From: Blastomyces gilchristii SLH14081
Lineage: Eukaryota; Ascomycota; Eurotiomycetes; Onygenales; Ajellomycetaceae
Reading direction: 5' to 3'
DNA length: 64,000 bases
NCBI RefSeq assembly: GCF_000003855.2
Contig: NW_003101667.1
Span: 159,012-223,011, forward strand
The notes under the pieces are model-generated. The model had not been told where the DNA came from. It was given only the letters and a program-made list of their open reading frames with translations, and ran no database searches. Shown piece after piece: positions 9,576 to 20,838 of this stretch. Each line of letters begins with the position of its first letter. The first letter of the stretch is position 1. The position numbers and the translations under genes are program-made.

Positions 9576-10625
9576 ATGAAAATAACCATGCAAGCCCTTC
9601 CGAATGAACTCATTCTGCATGTTATAAGATGCCTCATCCCATCCTCACCTCCTGTGGTCTTCAAGCCTCAACACCCAGTGACTAAGAGTCTGCTCAATCT
9701 CACACTAGTGTCCCATATCACATCCGGTGCTGCAAAACATCTTCTCCTGAGGCACTGTCTATATCTAGACTCTGAAGAGCGTCTTGCAAAGCTTATGTCT
9801 CTGAGACAGCAGTCATCAGTGGACCTCAACGCTGCAGGGCCAGAGGGACTGTTTCTAGCCCCCTTCCCGGCGCAGAACCTCAATTGTCCCAGTATTGTGC
9901 ACAATGTTAGCCTACTGCTATCCGACATTAGCGGGACACTTGCTCGCCTCGTTATCAACCTGCCCCTGCGTTTCCTCTACCCGGAAGAGGACAAGAACCT
10001 CTTACGGCCGATCTTGCGGGAGGCCTTTTCCCACTTGACAGCTTTGGAAGAGTTCTGTTCAATGCAAGATGAGCTCTACCTGGACACAGCATTAGAGCGA
10101 CGCGGGCCACAACCGGAGGTATGGCAGGCATGGCCACGACTGCGGTACCTTGCGCTATACAACCCCTGCGTCGATTCAGCTAGATTCGTCGCGGGTATCA
10201 AGTGTTGTTCCAACCTGACCCACCTCGTCCTTACGCGGCCAGATGGGATATTCAATGATGTTGCCGACGACCAGGATGGTTTGGGACCCCTGCCACGGCT
10301 GGAGCAGGTTATCATCGTCAATACTGAGCGGGGTTTTAGTCGCGATCGGAGGTTCCACGACGACGAGGGGACTGCGCCGGACGATACACTCTTGAGGGGA
10401 TTAAAGAGTGGATGGTTGAGTAATAATCAAGTTGGTCGGGCTAGCGCGGAGATGTCTGAGTCTGACTACTTTTGTGTTGCAGCCGAAGTACCTATCCCTC
10501 CTGATCTGGTGGGGGAGGATGATAGTGATATCCTAGCATGCCAGGGGTGGGTTGGCAGCCGCGCACTGAGTGGAACATTGTGGGATGAGTCGGGCACTCC
10601 ATTTCTTGACTGGCCGGAGTCATGA
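9576..10625 (+). CDS. F-box-like domain protein
   Basis: Intact single-exon gene of 349 codons ending in TGA. Residues 8-22 (LPNELILHVIRCLIP) match the start of an F-box, the module that binds Skp1 in SCF ubiquitin ligases. Residues 38-60 continue as the helical F-box-like fold (LLNLTLVSHITSGAAKHLLLRH). The rest resembles the variable substrate-binding parts of fungal F-box proteins, with Leu-rich stretches (RLRYLALYNP, LTHLVLTRP, residues 184-225) and an acidic C-terminus. An alternative start is Met5, in better context (ACCATGC). Codon use is GC-rich with TGG for Trp, unlike the surroundings, so the gene has escaped repeat mutation. It probably acts in protein turnover; the substrate is unknown. 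Skp1 binding is inferred from the motif only. Confidence 0.75.
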   Translation: MKITMQALPNELILHVIRCLIPSSPPVVFKPQHPVTKSLLNLTLVSHITSGAAKHLLLRHCLYLDSEERLAKLMSLRQQSSVDLNAAGPEGLFLAPFPAQNLNCPSIVHNVSLLLSDISGTLARLVINLPLRFLYPEEDKNLLRPILREAFSHLTALEEFCSMQDELYLDTALERRGPQPEVWQAWPRLRYLALYNPCVDSARFVAGIKCCSNLTHLVLTRPDGIFNDVADDQDGLGPLPRLEQVIIVNTERGFSRDRRFHDDEGTAPDDTLLRGLKSGWLSNNQVGRASAEMSESDYFCVAAEVPIPPDLVGEDDSDILACQGWVGSRALSGTLWDESGTPFLDWPES

Positions 10626-11252
10626 TGCGTTGCGTCTGGTTTTCAATGTCAACATAGCTATTCCACATCGATAGTTTTGTACCTGCCATTCTCAGGTTAT
10701 AATGTAGAGAAGAGAGCAGAGAGCACTACGCGGTGATTTGAAGCCTGAATTCATTCAAAAGTGTCACTGACACAACATAACCTCATAGATGGGCATCTTT
10801 AGATTAGCCACATAGCTAAGCAAACTGCCAAAATCGGCCACATGTGTGTCCCTATATAGGGAAAGCTATCGAGGGTGGAAGAATGTATTGTACAAGCTAG
10901 ATGCCGATTATGTGGAATACAATGAATGGAAGGGCGGAAGTGTACTGAATGAGGCTTTGACTTGTGTTCAACAGAGCTCATCTGTCTACAGTTGAGTGGT
11001 TCAATTTGTCTCTTTCATCACATTCATGTATCACACTTGAAAAAGCTAATCCCAATTTCACCCCACCTGGTGTGCTCTAGCTGTGCTCTATTGTCGTGGG
11101 ATGAAACAGAGGCCTGACCTCAAATTGAAGACTTCTTCTAACCTTCAAAATACAGATGATGATCATTGAGATGAGAACCATAACTGGTAAATCTATTATA
11201 GCAGTCAAATATTAGAACAAAAGCATAATTTCATCTCCTGACACTCTTATCT
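10626..11252. other. Spacer between two convergent genes
   Basis: The F-box-like gene and the MoaE gene point toward each other here. The spacer is of mixed composition with retained CpG (for example near 10725 and 10895). It holds 3' flanks only; open frames in it are short and lack any recognisable domain. I see no RNA gene. Confidence 0.5.
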
Positions 11253-11834
11253 TCATACTTCTGAACTCTGACTCATTGCATTCATATTCTGATTCATCCT
11301 CCACTCCCCCTCTCCCTCTGCAGCCCCAACAAATTCCTCTCGCTTCCAAATCTCCACTGCGGCCTTGCACTGCTCCAACACCTCCTCTCCAGCCCTCCAT
11401 GCAGGTGCTCTATGTCCCGCGCTCACTGCAATGGCAATTGACTCCTCTGCAACACCCACCTCACCCAGCCGATGTGAGATACTGATGCCCTGTAGCTTGT
11501 ATTTAGCCACTGCATTGCGGGCGATTTTCTCCAGCGTGCGCAGGGCTAGGGGAGTGTAGCTGATGTATGTGAGGCGGGCAATGGGGTGGTTGTCAAAGGT
11601 TGAGCGGGTGGTGCCGAGGAAGAGAATGTTGGCACCCGCGTGCGGGGAGCGAACATGAATGATGCTCCTGGTTGGATTGAGAGGGCTGTAGGTTAATTCA
11701 AGATGAATGTTCGCGTCGGGGATATGGCGGGTCTGTGGGTAATTTGCTGGATTGAGATGAGCGGGAAGAGCTTCAGAGGAGGCCTCGGGGTTGAGATGGT
11801 GTTCTTGAGATTGTGATGTTGTTGAGTTTGACAT
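11253..11834 (-). CDS. cnxH: Molybdopterin synthase large (catalytic) subunit, MoaE family
   Basis: Intact gene of 193 codons with TGA stop. The product joins the small subunit (MoaD type) to convert precursor Z (cPMP) to molybdopterin in the cytosol, a step in molybdenum cofactor synthesis needed by nitrate reductase and other enzymes. Family blocks are visible: GANILFLGTTR (residues 67-77), the HRLGEVGVAEESIAIAVS block (121-138), HRAPAWRA (141-148), and EQCKAAVEIWKREEF (154-168), whose Lys157 and Lys164 correspond to the two active-site lysines of bacterial MoaE. The first 40 residues are a polar extension and the last 20 are low complexity. Length fits fungal homologues. The Aspergillus name is used by homology. 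The neighbouring region to the left of 12000 is transposon debris. Confidence 0.9.
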   Translation of the reverse strand: MSNSTTSQSQEHHLNPEASSEALPAHLNPANYPQTRHIPDANIHLELTYSPLNPTRSIIHVRSPHAGANILFLGTTRSTFDNHPIARLTYISYTPLALRTLEKIARNAVAKYKLQGISISHRLGEVGVAEESIAIAVSAGHRAPAWRAGEEVLEQCKAAVEIWKREEFVGAAEGEGEWRMNQNMNAMSQSSEV

Positions 11835-12000
11835 GATTGATGCTTGATATCCGGACTCGGCTGGATGAGAGAAGAGAAGGGGATCATTAGGCGAAATTCC
11901 TGATGGCGATGAAAGTTGCCAGATGTGGTCTAGTTAGTCTAGGTACGGCAGGCTATAGAGACATTTAAGTCAAATGACTTTTTTCATGTTTTTCTGCTAA
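11835..12000. other. 5' flank of the MoaE gene and right edge of the genic island
   Basis: Composition changes sharply near 11970, from mixed DNA with CpG to A/T runs. The promoter of the minus-strand MoaE gene must lie here, but I see no clear TATA box. The pogo remnant begins to the right. Confidence 0.4.
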
Positions 12001-12549
12001 AATTACTTAATTTCACTTATAGACACATGAATAGAAATTTATATAAAAGTTTATCTGTAAGCAGAAATATCTCATTTCATTTTAACTAAGTAAAAAATAA
12101 AAAAAAATTAAATTAAATTAAAAAATTTTCAAAAAATATTTAAAATTTATAAACTATTAATAAAAAAAAAAGTTATCTGATAATATAATGTAATCAACTA
12201 CTCAACATCTGCTTATACTTAATACCTGTCATTTTATCATTATAATAATGAAATATTTTCAATAATATCTTAATAACACAATTAGATTTTAAGATGATAT
12301 ATTATATAATGAAAATATATATAGAAAATTACATATAAAAATATACAGCTAATTCTGTAGATGTTTATTAAACTTAATAACTCACTCAGAACATGAAATC
12401 TTAAATGAAGATAGATTCAGTGAGTAAGCAGTTATTAAATCAGTAGAGATTGTAATATTATCAGATTTCTTCAGTAGTGAATTCATAAGAACTTTAACAG
12501 AGCTCTGAAAACATAATTTAGTTACTTTTTATCAAATCAAGAGTCTACT

Positions 12550-15500
12550 TTTCTGATTAGAAAGATGATTTTTGAATTCTTCAATCTTTTACTTATTTTA
12601 CTATGATTGCTGCTATATAATAGCTTGTTCTTTCTTCTCTTTTTACTCTTAAGTCTTTCTCATATCTCTAAGCTTCTTTTCAATCTGCTGTTGAGCAGGT
12701 CTTACAGTTTTATTCATATCTTTTTACTACTTTACTATCTAATAAACTGTCTCTCACTTTATTCTCTTCTTCATAATATCTATCTTCTTCTATTTCTTAA
12801 GAATAGTATGTTATAACTTGATATTCTTCTTATAAGTCTACTCATTCTTTTTAACAGCTTTAAAAGTTATTATTTTCTCATGTATAATCTATATCTTTAC
12901 TGATGAAAAGAACTGTGTTAATAATAAATTTAAAGAATCTAGTAATCTCATTACTCTGTTATACTTATAATATCTTTTCTCTTAATTAAGAGCTTACTGT
13001 ATCTGTTCATTCTCTATTAGAAGAATCTCTTTATTAAGAGTAAGATTGTCTCTTACACAGATCACTCAGTTGAGATTACTAAATATTTAATACTGTTACT
13101 ACTTAACTTACTTCATCAATTTCTGTATATTAATAATAGAAGTAGAGATTCTTAATCAATATTATATATCTAAGAGAGTATAAGACTGTATTATAAGCTT
13201 TTTAAGAACTTATTCTGAATTGAATAAATATAGATCAGTAGTAGTGAATGTGAATATAATATTTAAAGATATAACTGTCTTCTTTTATACAGTATTGAAT
13301 AGCTATTAAAAAGACCTCTTTATAGTATACATAAATCTCATTTCAGTTTTCATCTGTTCATTCAGTTAATTGAAGTATAATTTACTCAATAATTCAAATA
13401 TTTCAATAGCTAGTAACTGTAATCAGTGTATAGAATGAAGAGAAAAGATAGTAAATAAAATTTAATAATAATCTATATAATTGATGAATATTATATTAGT
13501 ATAAGAGAAGTGACTATTTAATATAAGAAGTCTATATTTATATTCTACTTTCTTTTTTATAAGAGATTCAAAGATCTTCTTTAATCATATTAATTCATAT
13601 TCATCATTACTTTATTTATTTTCTGAAGTAGTAAAGTAGATCTGATTTTTTTCACAATTAAAATTATTCAGTTAAATATCTTACATATTTTTTAATTCTT
13701 CTTAATATATAAGAGTAGATGAGAGTGAAGTTTCATCTGCATAAATTGAGATAAGTAGTATTATAAATTCTTAACTGCTATTCTAGCTGACATCTATTAT
13801 ATGATCTGATTTAAGTGCAGTAATCAATATAATATATTTAAGAATGTGAATGAGTTCTTATTATTATTATTATTCTTTAATTATAGATGTATGCAGTCAG
13901 AGACTATGACATCTACCTGAGAACTTTAGTTCTCAGGGTTTTTCCTATATCTATAAAGTCAACTATTATACATTACCAATTTCAGATATGTAAAATCAGA
14001 AAATTCCAGCTCAGAATACAAAAACCGTTTATAAATTGCAGTATTTCAACACCTTCTGATACTTTGAAATCATTTGAAAATATCATGACAAAGGAAAAGA
14101 GAACATAGCCTTAAAGATAGACATATTAAATAGATAGATAGAAAAGAACAGAAAAGAATAAGTACAGTAAAGAGAGACTATAATAAAACAAATTATTAAA
14201 AGATAGTGTATAGCTGTTTTAACAGACTATATCTAATCAATTTTCATCTCTTCATATTCAGATGCTTCTGAATTCAGTCATTTTCTTATAGCTGCTTGAG
14301 TTTCTGATAGAAAGTCTATTAAGTGTTTAATTCCTGTCTCAGTTGAGAATAAGAACCTCATATTTAATTGAGTTAAATTATACTTCTTCTTCAATCTGAC
14401 TCTGAGACTATTGTATAATACACAATGTATTACAATATACTTAGAATTTTCATTTACATTGCAGAATGAGCATTCTGTTGAATCAAATCTATCATCAAAT
14501 CTTTGTATATAGGATTTGAAATACCCATGTCCTAGTTTCAGCTGAATTATAGATGAGAATATTTTCTTTTTACATTTAATTGAACAAGATTGCCACTTTG
14601 ATTTTATCTCAAATCTTGAATAATGTATGCTCTTCTTTTGTTTCTGCCAGCTTTCATTTCACTTGTTTAAACAAGATTCTTTTATCTTTCTCTTTATGAA
14701 AGATCAGAACACTGTTTTTTAAATAGATCTGCTTAATTCTGAACTTCTTTTTGCTGCTGAATCAGTCAATTCATTATCATGAATATTCATATGAGCAGGA
14801 ACTCAGTGTAGATGAATTATCAGTTTTGATACTCTTCTCTTTTGAATTTTCATAACAGAATTTAAAATCAGTTCAAGATTTATTTGATCATTATGAATCT
14901 GACTATTTTTAAGTCTTTTCAAAGCAGCTTGACTATCAGAGAATATTTATATCTCTTTCAACCTATTTTCTCTTTTATAAGATATTATCTTAATAAGTTT
15001 GAAAGCTTTTACTATTGCAAATAGTTCAGCATCAAAGACTTCAGATTCACAGCTCAAATTTCAGTAATCTGAGATGAAATTGATATCATCTTCAGTATAA
15101 GCAATGCCTGCATCTAATCTGTTTAAACTCTCATTTTTTGAGCCATCTGAGTAAACCAGAATAGAATCTTTTATATTAATTGTAGAGATCTTCTTCAAAT
15201 GCTGTTCATATTCTCTCTCTTTAGATAGTTAACTTATTTATAAGTCTATGAGAGATTTCAGCTTTTCTCTTCAGAGAGATATCTTCTCATGATTAATTTT
15301 CTCAACATTTAATAAAGAAAATTGATTTTTAATCAGTGAATATAATCTGTACAGTTGAGAGAGTATTTTCTTTGAAGAATTATTCACATTTCAATCAAGA
15401 AATCTATTTCAATTCAGTTCATTTTCTGAGTTGATTGATAAAAATAAAGAAGAGACTCTTTCTCTGATTATATGATTTAAGCTCATCTTCATGACTCTCA

Positions 15501-16503
15501 GAGCATAGTTCATGCAGGCCTTTTAAAATTAAGAAGTAGAAGATGAAATTGAAGCTTTAATTTTCATTGCTTTAATAGAAGATGATTTGAATACTCTCAG
15601 ATTTCTTCTCAAAGATCTGTTTTGCAGACTTTGAAAGAGTTCAGTGAAATTATCTTGATTATTTCATCAAACTTGAACTTCATAATCAGCTACTGAGGTA
15701 ATACAGGCTATGTATAACTGTCTCATAGCCTGAAAGAATAGACCTCTTTCAGTATTTAATAGTCTGATTACACTATTCAGTAGTCTCTCTGCCTTGATGA
15801 TTTTTTGTTGAATATGATATTTAAAATTCAACTTGAAGTTTAACCATACTTCTAGTTCTTTGATATTCAAACTGAGTTTAATCTCTTTATTCAAAAGAGT
15901 TAGACTTAGTGCTTTCTCATTGATGTGAATAAGTTCTAATAGAAATTCTTTCTCATCAAAGTTGTAAATATTTACAGATTCAATATTATATTAAGTGATT
16001 TTTATCTATAACTATAAATTAATTAGTAAGAAGTAAAAAATCAGTAGAAGAAAGAAATTATTAGAAGAAAGAAATCTATTATAAGATTAAAATAATGCTT
16101 GAAATATATTAAATTGTCTACAATCTTGTGTTTTTAATTGATATTTTAAATATAGAGTGACTTGATTATATTCTTATAATACTGACAGAATTGTGACACT
16201 CAGTTAATTTTAATAGATGTTTTTAGAATCTCAATAACAAGATTATGAAGAATTTGAGATATGCAAGGGAAACTGCAATCTGTTAATTAATTAATATGAA
16301 AAAGAAGTCATTCTTCTTATGAATCTGTGAGATTTTTGCAGTGAATAGAGCTTGCTTTCTTTCTTGATGTTTGAACAGCTCTATAACACTGTGATAATGT
16401 ATATCAACTGATTCCATATTTTTTAGCAGTCTCAGTGTAATTAGAAATCAATTGTGTATTCAAATTATCAATTGCTGCTTGTATAACTGCTTCATAGTGC
16501 ATG
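12550..16503 (-). pseudogene. Pogo/Fot1 transposase remnant
   Basis: Read through stops on the minus strand, the N-terminus (16503 to about 16140) shows the two helix-turn-helix DNA-binding modules of fungal pogo transposases (EAVIQAAIDNLNTQ; KKYGISWYTLSQCYRAVQ; HINWLTDC; ILHNLVIEILKT). After the LINE insertion, 13843 to about 13350 holds the catalytic part (ADETSLSSTL-like; LLILNSHFSYTNIIFINY; family: LILDGHSSH) and 13350-13150 the C-terminal 'NI...F..TGLYPFN.E' block. TGA and TAA replace Trp and Gln at many sites. The product is dead. It is collinear with the copy at 62894. Confidence 0.75.
13859..15922 (-). mobile_element. LINE copy 1 (5'-truncated, 2.06 kb)
   Basis: A minus-strand 3' fragment of the non-LTR element whose full copy lies at 33976-42174. 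The (TTA)n tract at 13857-13873 is its (AAT)n tail. It covers the late RT, RNase H and C-terminal zinc-finger region. Flanks are the direct repeats ATGTGAATGAGTTCT (13844-13858) and ATGTGAATAAGTTCT (15923-15937), 14 of 15 identical, the target-site duplication of target-primed reverse transcription. Truncation is at the equivalent of base 40118 of the full copy. The host sequence on both sides is the pogo transposase. Confidence 0.9.
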
Positions 16504-16609
16504 TTGTGAGTGTTTAAAGATCAATGAAAAAATGAAGATTGGGCGGGCGTTGGGTGTACGCGGGCGTTGAGTGGTTGATTACGTTAAAAATTTAATTATA
16601 TTAATTAGT

Positions 16610-16709
16610 NNNNNNNNNNNNNNNNNNNNNNNNNNNNNNNNNNNNNNNNNNNNNNNNNNNNNNNNNNNNNNNNNNNNNNNNNNNNNNNNNNNNNNNNNNN
16701 NNNNNNNNN
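16610..16709. other. Assembly gap (100 N)
   Basis: Exactly 100 N. This is the usual placeholder for a scaffold gap of unknown size, so distance and linkage across it are not established. It hides the pogo terminus and the first few bases of the GyZ LTR at 16710. Confidence 0.98.
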
Positions 16710-17432
16710 TTCTAGAAGATGTATAGCTGCTGAATAATAATACAGCTACTTCTGAATATACTTATAAATGTAAAGAGACTCTAGCAGCTACTAATTAATT
16801 CATATATAAGAAGTTAGTGTATATCTGTAATCTTATACTAACTTAAGCAACTTTTGAATCATATATAATAGCATGTTTAAAAACTGATAAGAAGTGCTGA
16901 CTTCTCTGATACATGATAATTCTGTTTATAAAGAGATTTGTAATTATCATGTCAGAGTAATTCTAAAAAAAAAAAAAAAAAATGCCTCAGAATAAGAGCG
17001 TATGAAGAAGTGATAAGTGAAACAGTATTTAATTAACACTACTCTACTTATTAAGAAAAAACTTCACACTCAGATAAATATCATGTATATGAATATAATA
17101 AGATGTGAGAAAGTGAATAAAAATAGTAAATACTAATTTCAAGAAGTCTGCTCTTTACTTAGAAGAATAAAAGAAGAGTGATTATTATTAACATTATATA
17201 ATAAAAACAGAAGTTATAGAATAATAGTCACTGTATAATCAATAAAAAATCATCTGAAATGAATATTTTCTCTAATTAATATAAATAACACTCTTCTCTA
17301 CTATCTGAATCTGAAGATATGTAGAATCTCTTAGAAGATTTACTTAAAGTAGTAAGAAAAGTAGCTGAAACTGCAGAACTAACAGTGAAGCTTCATACAT
17401 GTATAAAAATTCTAAATAAAATCAAAGTCTTA

Positions 17433-17437
17433 TATAC
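17433..17437. repeat. CopA-2 target-site duplication, left (TATAC)
   Basis: TATAC here and at 26197-26201 bracket CopA-2 exactly. Joining the flanks restores the GyZ gag sequence seen uninterrupted at 47750-47850. Confidence 0.85.
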
Positions 17438-17533
17438 TGTGAAAGGTGTAAAGCTTGCTTGATTGAAAAGATTACTAGCTTGTGAGAAGTTATATAGTGA
17501 AAGAATTAGTAAGCCAGATTATGTCATCTGATA
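17438..17533 (-). repeat. CopA-2 3' LTR (96 bp)
   Basis: Homologous to the 5' LTR at 26101-26196 and to 7619-7713; differences are nearly all transitions. A short purine run (GTGAGAA, minus strand) lies just inside it, where the polypurine tract is expected. Confidence 0.8.
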
Positions 17534-17689
17534 TTCTCACTTATCAGAGTAACTATACGGAGGGCGCTATCAAAAGAATTGCGCCGGCAAAAAGACAGCT
17601 AGACAGCGCCACAAATCTTGGCAGAAATTCACACTGTATTTTATACTCATTATTCAGCTCTTGATTATTCCTTGTCTTCAACTGCCATT

Positions 17690-17800
17690 TAACATGGAAT
17701 CTGCATGCCAATCTGCCTGCCAATCTACCACTCTTTTTAACATGTAATCTACATGCCAATCTACCAGCCAATCTGCGTGCCAATCTGCCACCCCGCGGAG
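17690..17800. repeat. Subterminal minisatellite of the Tc1 element
   Basis: Seven or so copies of an 11-bp motif of the type TGCCAATCTGC, with two longer TTTAACATG-headed units, lie between the transposase stop codon and the left inverted repeat. Read on the minus strand the tract yields a repetitive RLAGRLAC peptide, but this lies beyond the stop codon and is not judged coding. Such tracts can be transposase binding sites; this is inference. Confidence 0.7.
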
Positions 17801-17813
17801 CCAGATGAGTATT

Positions 17814-19115
17814 CTATTCCTTCACCTGCCCATGCCACCTTCCTTCTCTATACTCATTGCTACCTTCTAACTCTATAATCTTTTCAATATGTACAGGAAT
17901 CCGCTCAATCCATGCCTGTATCTTCTCTTGTGACAGATTCTTCCATGCCTGCTCTCATACTCTAACTGCTTCCGCGCGGTTCTTAGAAGCTCCTTTTTTG
18001 GTTGTTCTGCGCTTCATCCAAGGCCAAGCTGCCTCAATTGCATTGAGATCAGGTGAATTCCCACACCAAAGCAGCTGTTGAATCCCATGAATATCATACA
18101 TATAACATTGAATATAGTGATCATGTGAAGAGGCCTTATCCTCTTGTACAATAGTATTTGGACGTTCAATTTGACACTCTTTTGCAAAGGGGAATAGCTT
18201 TGGTAAGAGAATTTGAACTTGATAGCAATATCAATCAATTCCACCACCTTTGCCACGAGATAGCTTGCCTGTGGCCTTTTTGAACTTCCATATTGGTTTT
18301 TGACCTGGCTGCTGACAATCAATCCGTAATCTTCGAATGCCATTTGACAGCTCCCATTCTTGCTTCTTTATAGGTTCTATTTCCGCGTTTAAAGCCTCAA
18401 TATACTCAAGGGATTGAGCACACTCCTGCAAGGGTTCCCTGGCCCAACAATGAAATGAGCCCTTCTTGTCATATGAGAAGCAGGCCCAGAACATGAATTC
18501 AGATGATCCCTTCCATCGTTCGCATATACAGCTTCGAGAATAGGCCTCATGAGATGCGTGCCATATTCTATATCCACCTCATCAATGAAGAAGAATAACA
18601 GAGGTTTCATCTGACCAGATGACATTCTTCCAATCCTTCAAGATTCAATCCTTATGCTCCAGACAGAATTGAAGCCGATCTAGCCGCATCTTCTTGATGA
18701 GTCCTGGCTTCCGTGTAGGCTTTGTTTTTCACAGGCCTGCTTTGCGAAGAATCCTTGATATAGTTATAGAAGATATCTCAATTCCTTCATTACTGAATTC
18801 ATTGACAAGATCAGTACATGTCTTTTCTTATTCATACTGATCACATCAAATCTTTGCAAATATAGCATTCTTAATACTATCATTTTCCAGAGTTGGTCGG
18901 CCAGATTTGGGGGCATCTCGAAGCCATTCATTGTGAAGTATAATATGAGGCAGTTCAGGATTGAATCCATGTTCAATTGCACGTTTATATATACAGTTGA
19001 TTTGACTCTTTAAGATCTGGGTGATTTCCATGATTTCAGCATTTGACTTGTTAAAATAGGGTGATTTAAGAGCCACCACAAGAGCTCTTGTGGCGATATC
19101 AGTATTTGGTGCCAT
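17814..19115 (-). pseudogene. Tc1-type DD34E transposase, single frame with several stop codons
   Basis: 433 codons in one frame from Met at 19115 to TAG at 17814. The enzyme would cut and paste the element by binding its inverted repeats. The N-terminal helix-turn-helix reads NAEIMEITQILKSQINCIYKRA (residues 24-45) followed by the GRP-like SGRPTLEN linker. Catalytic blocks are WSDETSV (first Asp), VQEDKASSHD (second Asp) and SPDLNAIEAAW (Glu), with exactly 34 residues between the second Asp and the Glu, hence DD34E. A handful of in-frame stops (TGA at Trp or Arg codons, one TAA) interrupt it, so it is probably inactive, but all catalytic residues survive. It may still have been recently active elsewhere in the genome. 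Confidence 0.9.
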
Positions 19116-19537
19116 ATGAAATTGACAGATGAGATATTAGAGATGAGATATTTGAGAACAAAGAGGAATCAATAATCAATTCAGAATACATGGCAATCAG
19201 AATGCGGGGTGATTTGAAGCTAAATGTAATTACTCATTAAAACATGGTGGCGCTTCTTAGCTGTATAATTGAATCTGAGCGGCGCAATTCTTTTGATAGC
19301 GCCCTCCGTACACTATACTACATATAAAATTCATCTTCAAATCAAGTACAGGTAGAAAAAATGACTGAAAAATGTGTAGTAATGAAAAATCAGTCATGGG
19401 ATTTATCATTTTTTATCTCTCTATCTCTTCATCTTAATATTCTTCTTTCAATGTGTATATTTCAATGTTTTAAGTGATTTAGTAAGCTCATTCACTGCAT
19501 TTTCAGCAGATGAAATGTATTGAATAGATATCTTGTT

Positions 19538-20822
19538 ATTATTATTATTATTATTCTTCAATTATAAATGTATGCAGTCAGAGACTATGACATCTACCTG
19601 AGAACTTTTAGTTCTCAGGGTTTTTCCTATATCTGTAAAGTTAACTATTATACATTCATCAATTTCAGATATGCAAAATCAGAAAATTCCAGCCCAGAAT
19701 ACAAAAACTGTTTACAAATTGCAGTATTTTAACATCTTCTGATACTTTGAAATCATTTGACAATATCATGACAAAAGAAAAGAGAACACAGTCTTAAAGA
19801 TAGACACATTAAATAGATAGATAGAAAGAAATTAAAAGAAAAAGATAAAGTAAAGAGAGACTGTAACAAAACAAATTATTAAAAGATAGTATATAGCTGT
19901 TTTAACAGACTATATCTGATTGATTTCCTTCTCTTCATATTCAGATATTTCTGAATTTAGCCATTTTCTTGTAGCTGCTTGAGTTTCTGATAGAAAGTCT
20001 ATTAAGTATTTAATTCCTGTCTCAGTTGAGAATAAGAATCTCATATTTAATTAATTTAGATCATACTTCTCTTTCAATCTGACTCTGGGACTATTGTATA
20101 ATGCACAGTGCATTACAATATGCTCAGAATTCTCATTTGCATTGCAGAATGAGCATTCTATTGAATCAAATCTATCATCAAATCTTTACATATAAGATTT
20201 GAAATAGTCATGTCCTAGTTTCAGCTGTATTATAGATGAGAATATTTTCTTTTTACATTTAATTGAACAAGATTTCCACTTGGGTTTTGTTTCAAATCTT
20301 GAATAATGTATACTCTTCTTTTGTTTCTGCCAGCTTTCATTTCACTTGTCTAAACAAGATTCTTTTATTTTTCTCTTTATAAAAGACCAGGACACAATTT
20401 TTTAAATAGATCTGCTTAATTCTGAACCCTTTTTTGCAGCTGAATCAGCCAATTCATTGCCATGAATATTCATATGAGCAGGAACCCAGTGCAGATGAAT
20501 TATCAGCTTTGATGTTCTTCTCTTTTGAATTTTCAAAACAGAGTTTAAGATCAGTTCAAGATTCATTTGACTATTATGAATCTGACTATTTCTATGTCTT
20601 TTTAAAGCAGCTTGACTATCAGAGAATATTCATGTCTCTTTCAAACTATTTCCTCTTTTATGAGATTTTATTTCAATGAGTTTGAAAGGTTTCACTATTG
20701 CAAATAGTTCAGCATCAAAGACTTCAGATTCACAGCCTAAATTCCAGAAATCTGAGATAAAATTGATATTATCTTCAGTATAAGCAATACCTGCGCCCAA
20801 TCTATTCAAAGTCTCATTTTTG
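19538..20822 (-). mobile_element. LINE copy 2 (5'-truncated, 1.29 kb)
   Basis: A minus-strand 3' fragment of the same LINE, with its tail as (TTA)n at 19537-19556. It is flanked by a perfect 16-bp target duplication, GAATAGATATCTTGTT, at 19522-19537 and 20823-20838. Host on both sides is the 3' part of CopA-2. It carries RNase H and the C-terminal zinc-finger region only. Open frame 20434-20679 on the plus strand is antisense. Confidence 0.95.
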
Positions 20823-20838
20823 GAATAGATATCTTGTT

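Larger units (their letters stand above)
12000..16609 (-). mobile_element. Pogo/Fot1-type DNA transposon, copy 1 (ruined, split by a LINE)
   Basis: A minus-strand element running from the assembly gap leftward. Near the right end, 16540-16590 keeps a GC-rich CAACGCCCGC-type subterminal sequence twice, related to the CACTCAACGAACTC sequence before pogo copy 2 (about 62805), so it is probably the 5' terminal region. The terminal inverted repeat itself is in the gap. The left end is not defined; AT runs begin at 12000. LINE copy 1 interrupts it at 13859-15922. Confidence 0.65.
17558..19308 (-). mobile_element. Tc1-type DNA transposon (1.75 kb, structurally complete)
   Basis: Bounded by perfect 29-bp terminal inverted repeats, starting CGGAGGGCGCTATC, at 17558-17586 and 19280-19308. 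It is flanked by TA dinucleotides (17556-17557 and 19309-19310), the target duplication of Tc1/mariner elements. It keeps many CpG and CC/GG and its reading frame has no frameshift, so it is a young insertion in the old CopA-2 copy. One gene, on the minus strand. Confidence 0.95.

Noticed and set aside
9668..10358. Minus-strand open frames opposite the F-box-like gene
   Set aside because: Antisense shadows of a GC-rich coding region with no domain.
11276..11559. Plus-strand open frames opposite the MoaE gene
   Set aside because: They are antisense shadows of a well-conserved gene and have no similarity of their own.
17553..17783. Repeat-peptide protein (RLAGRLAC type)
   Set aside because: It lies between the transposase stop codon and the inverted repeat of the Tc1 element, and overlaps the repeat tract and the terminal repeat. 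Not judged coding.
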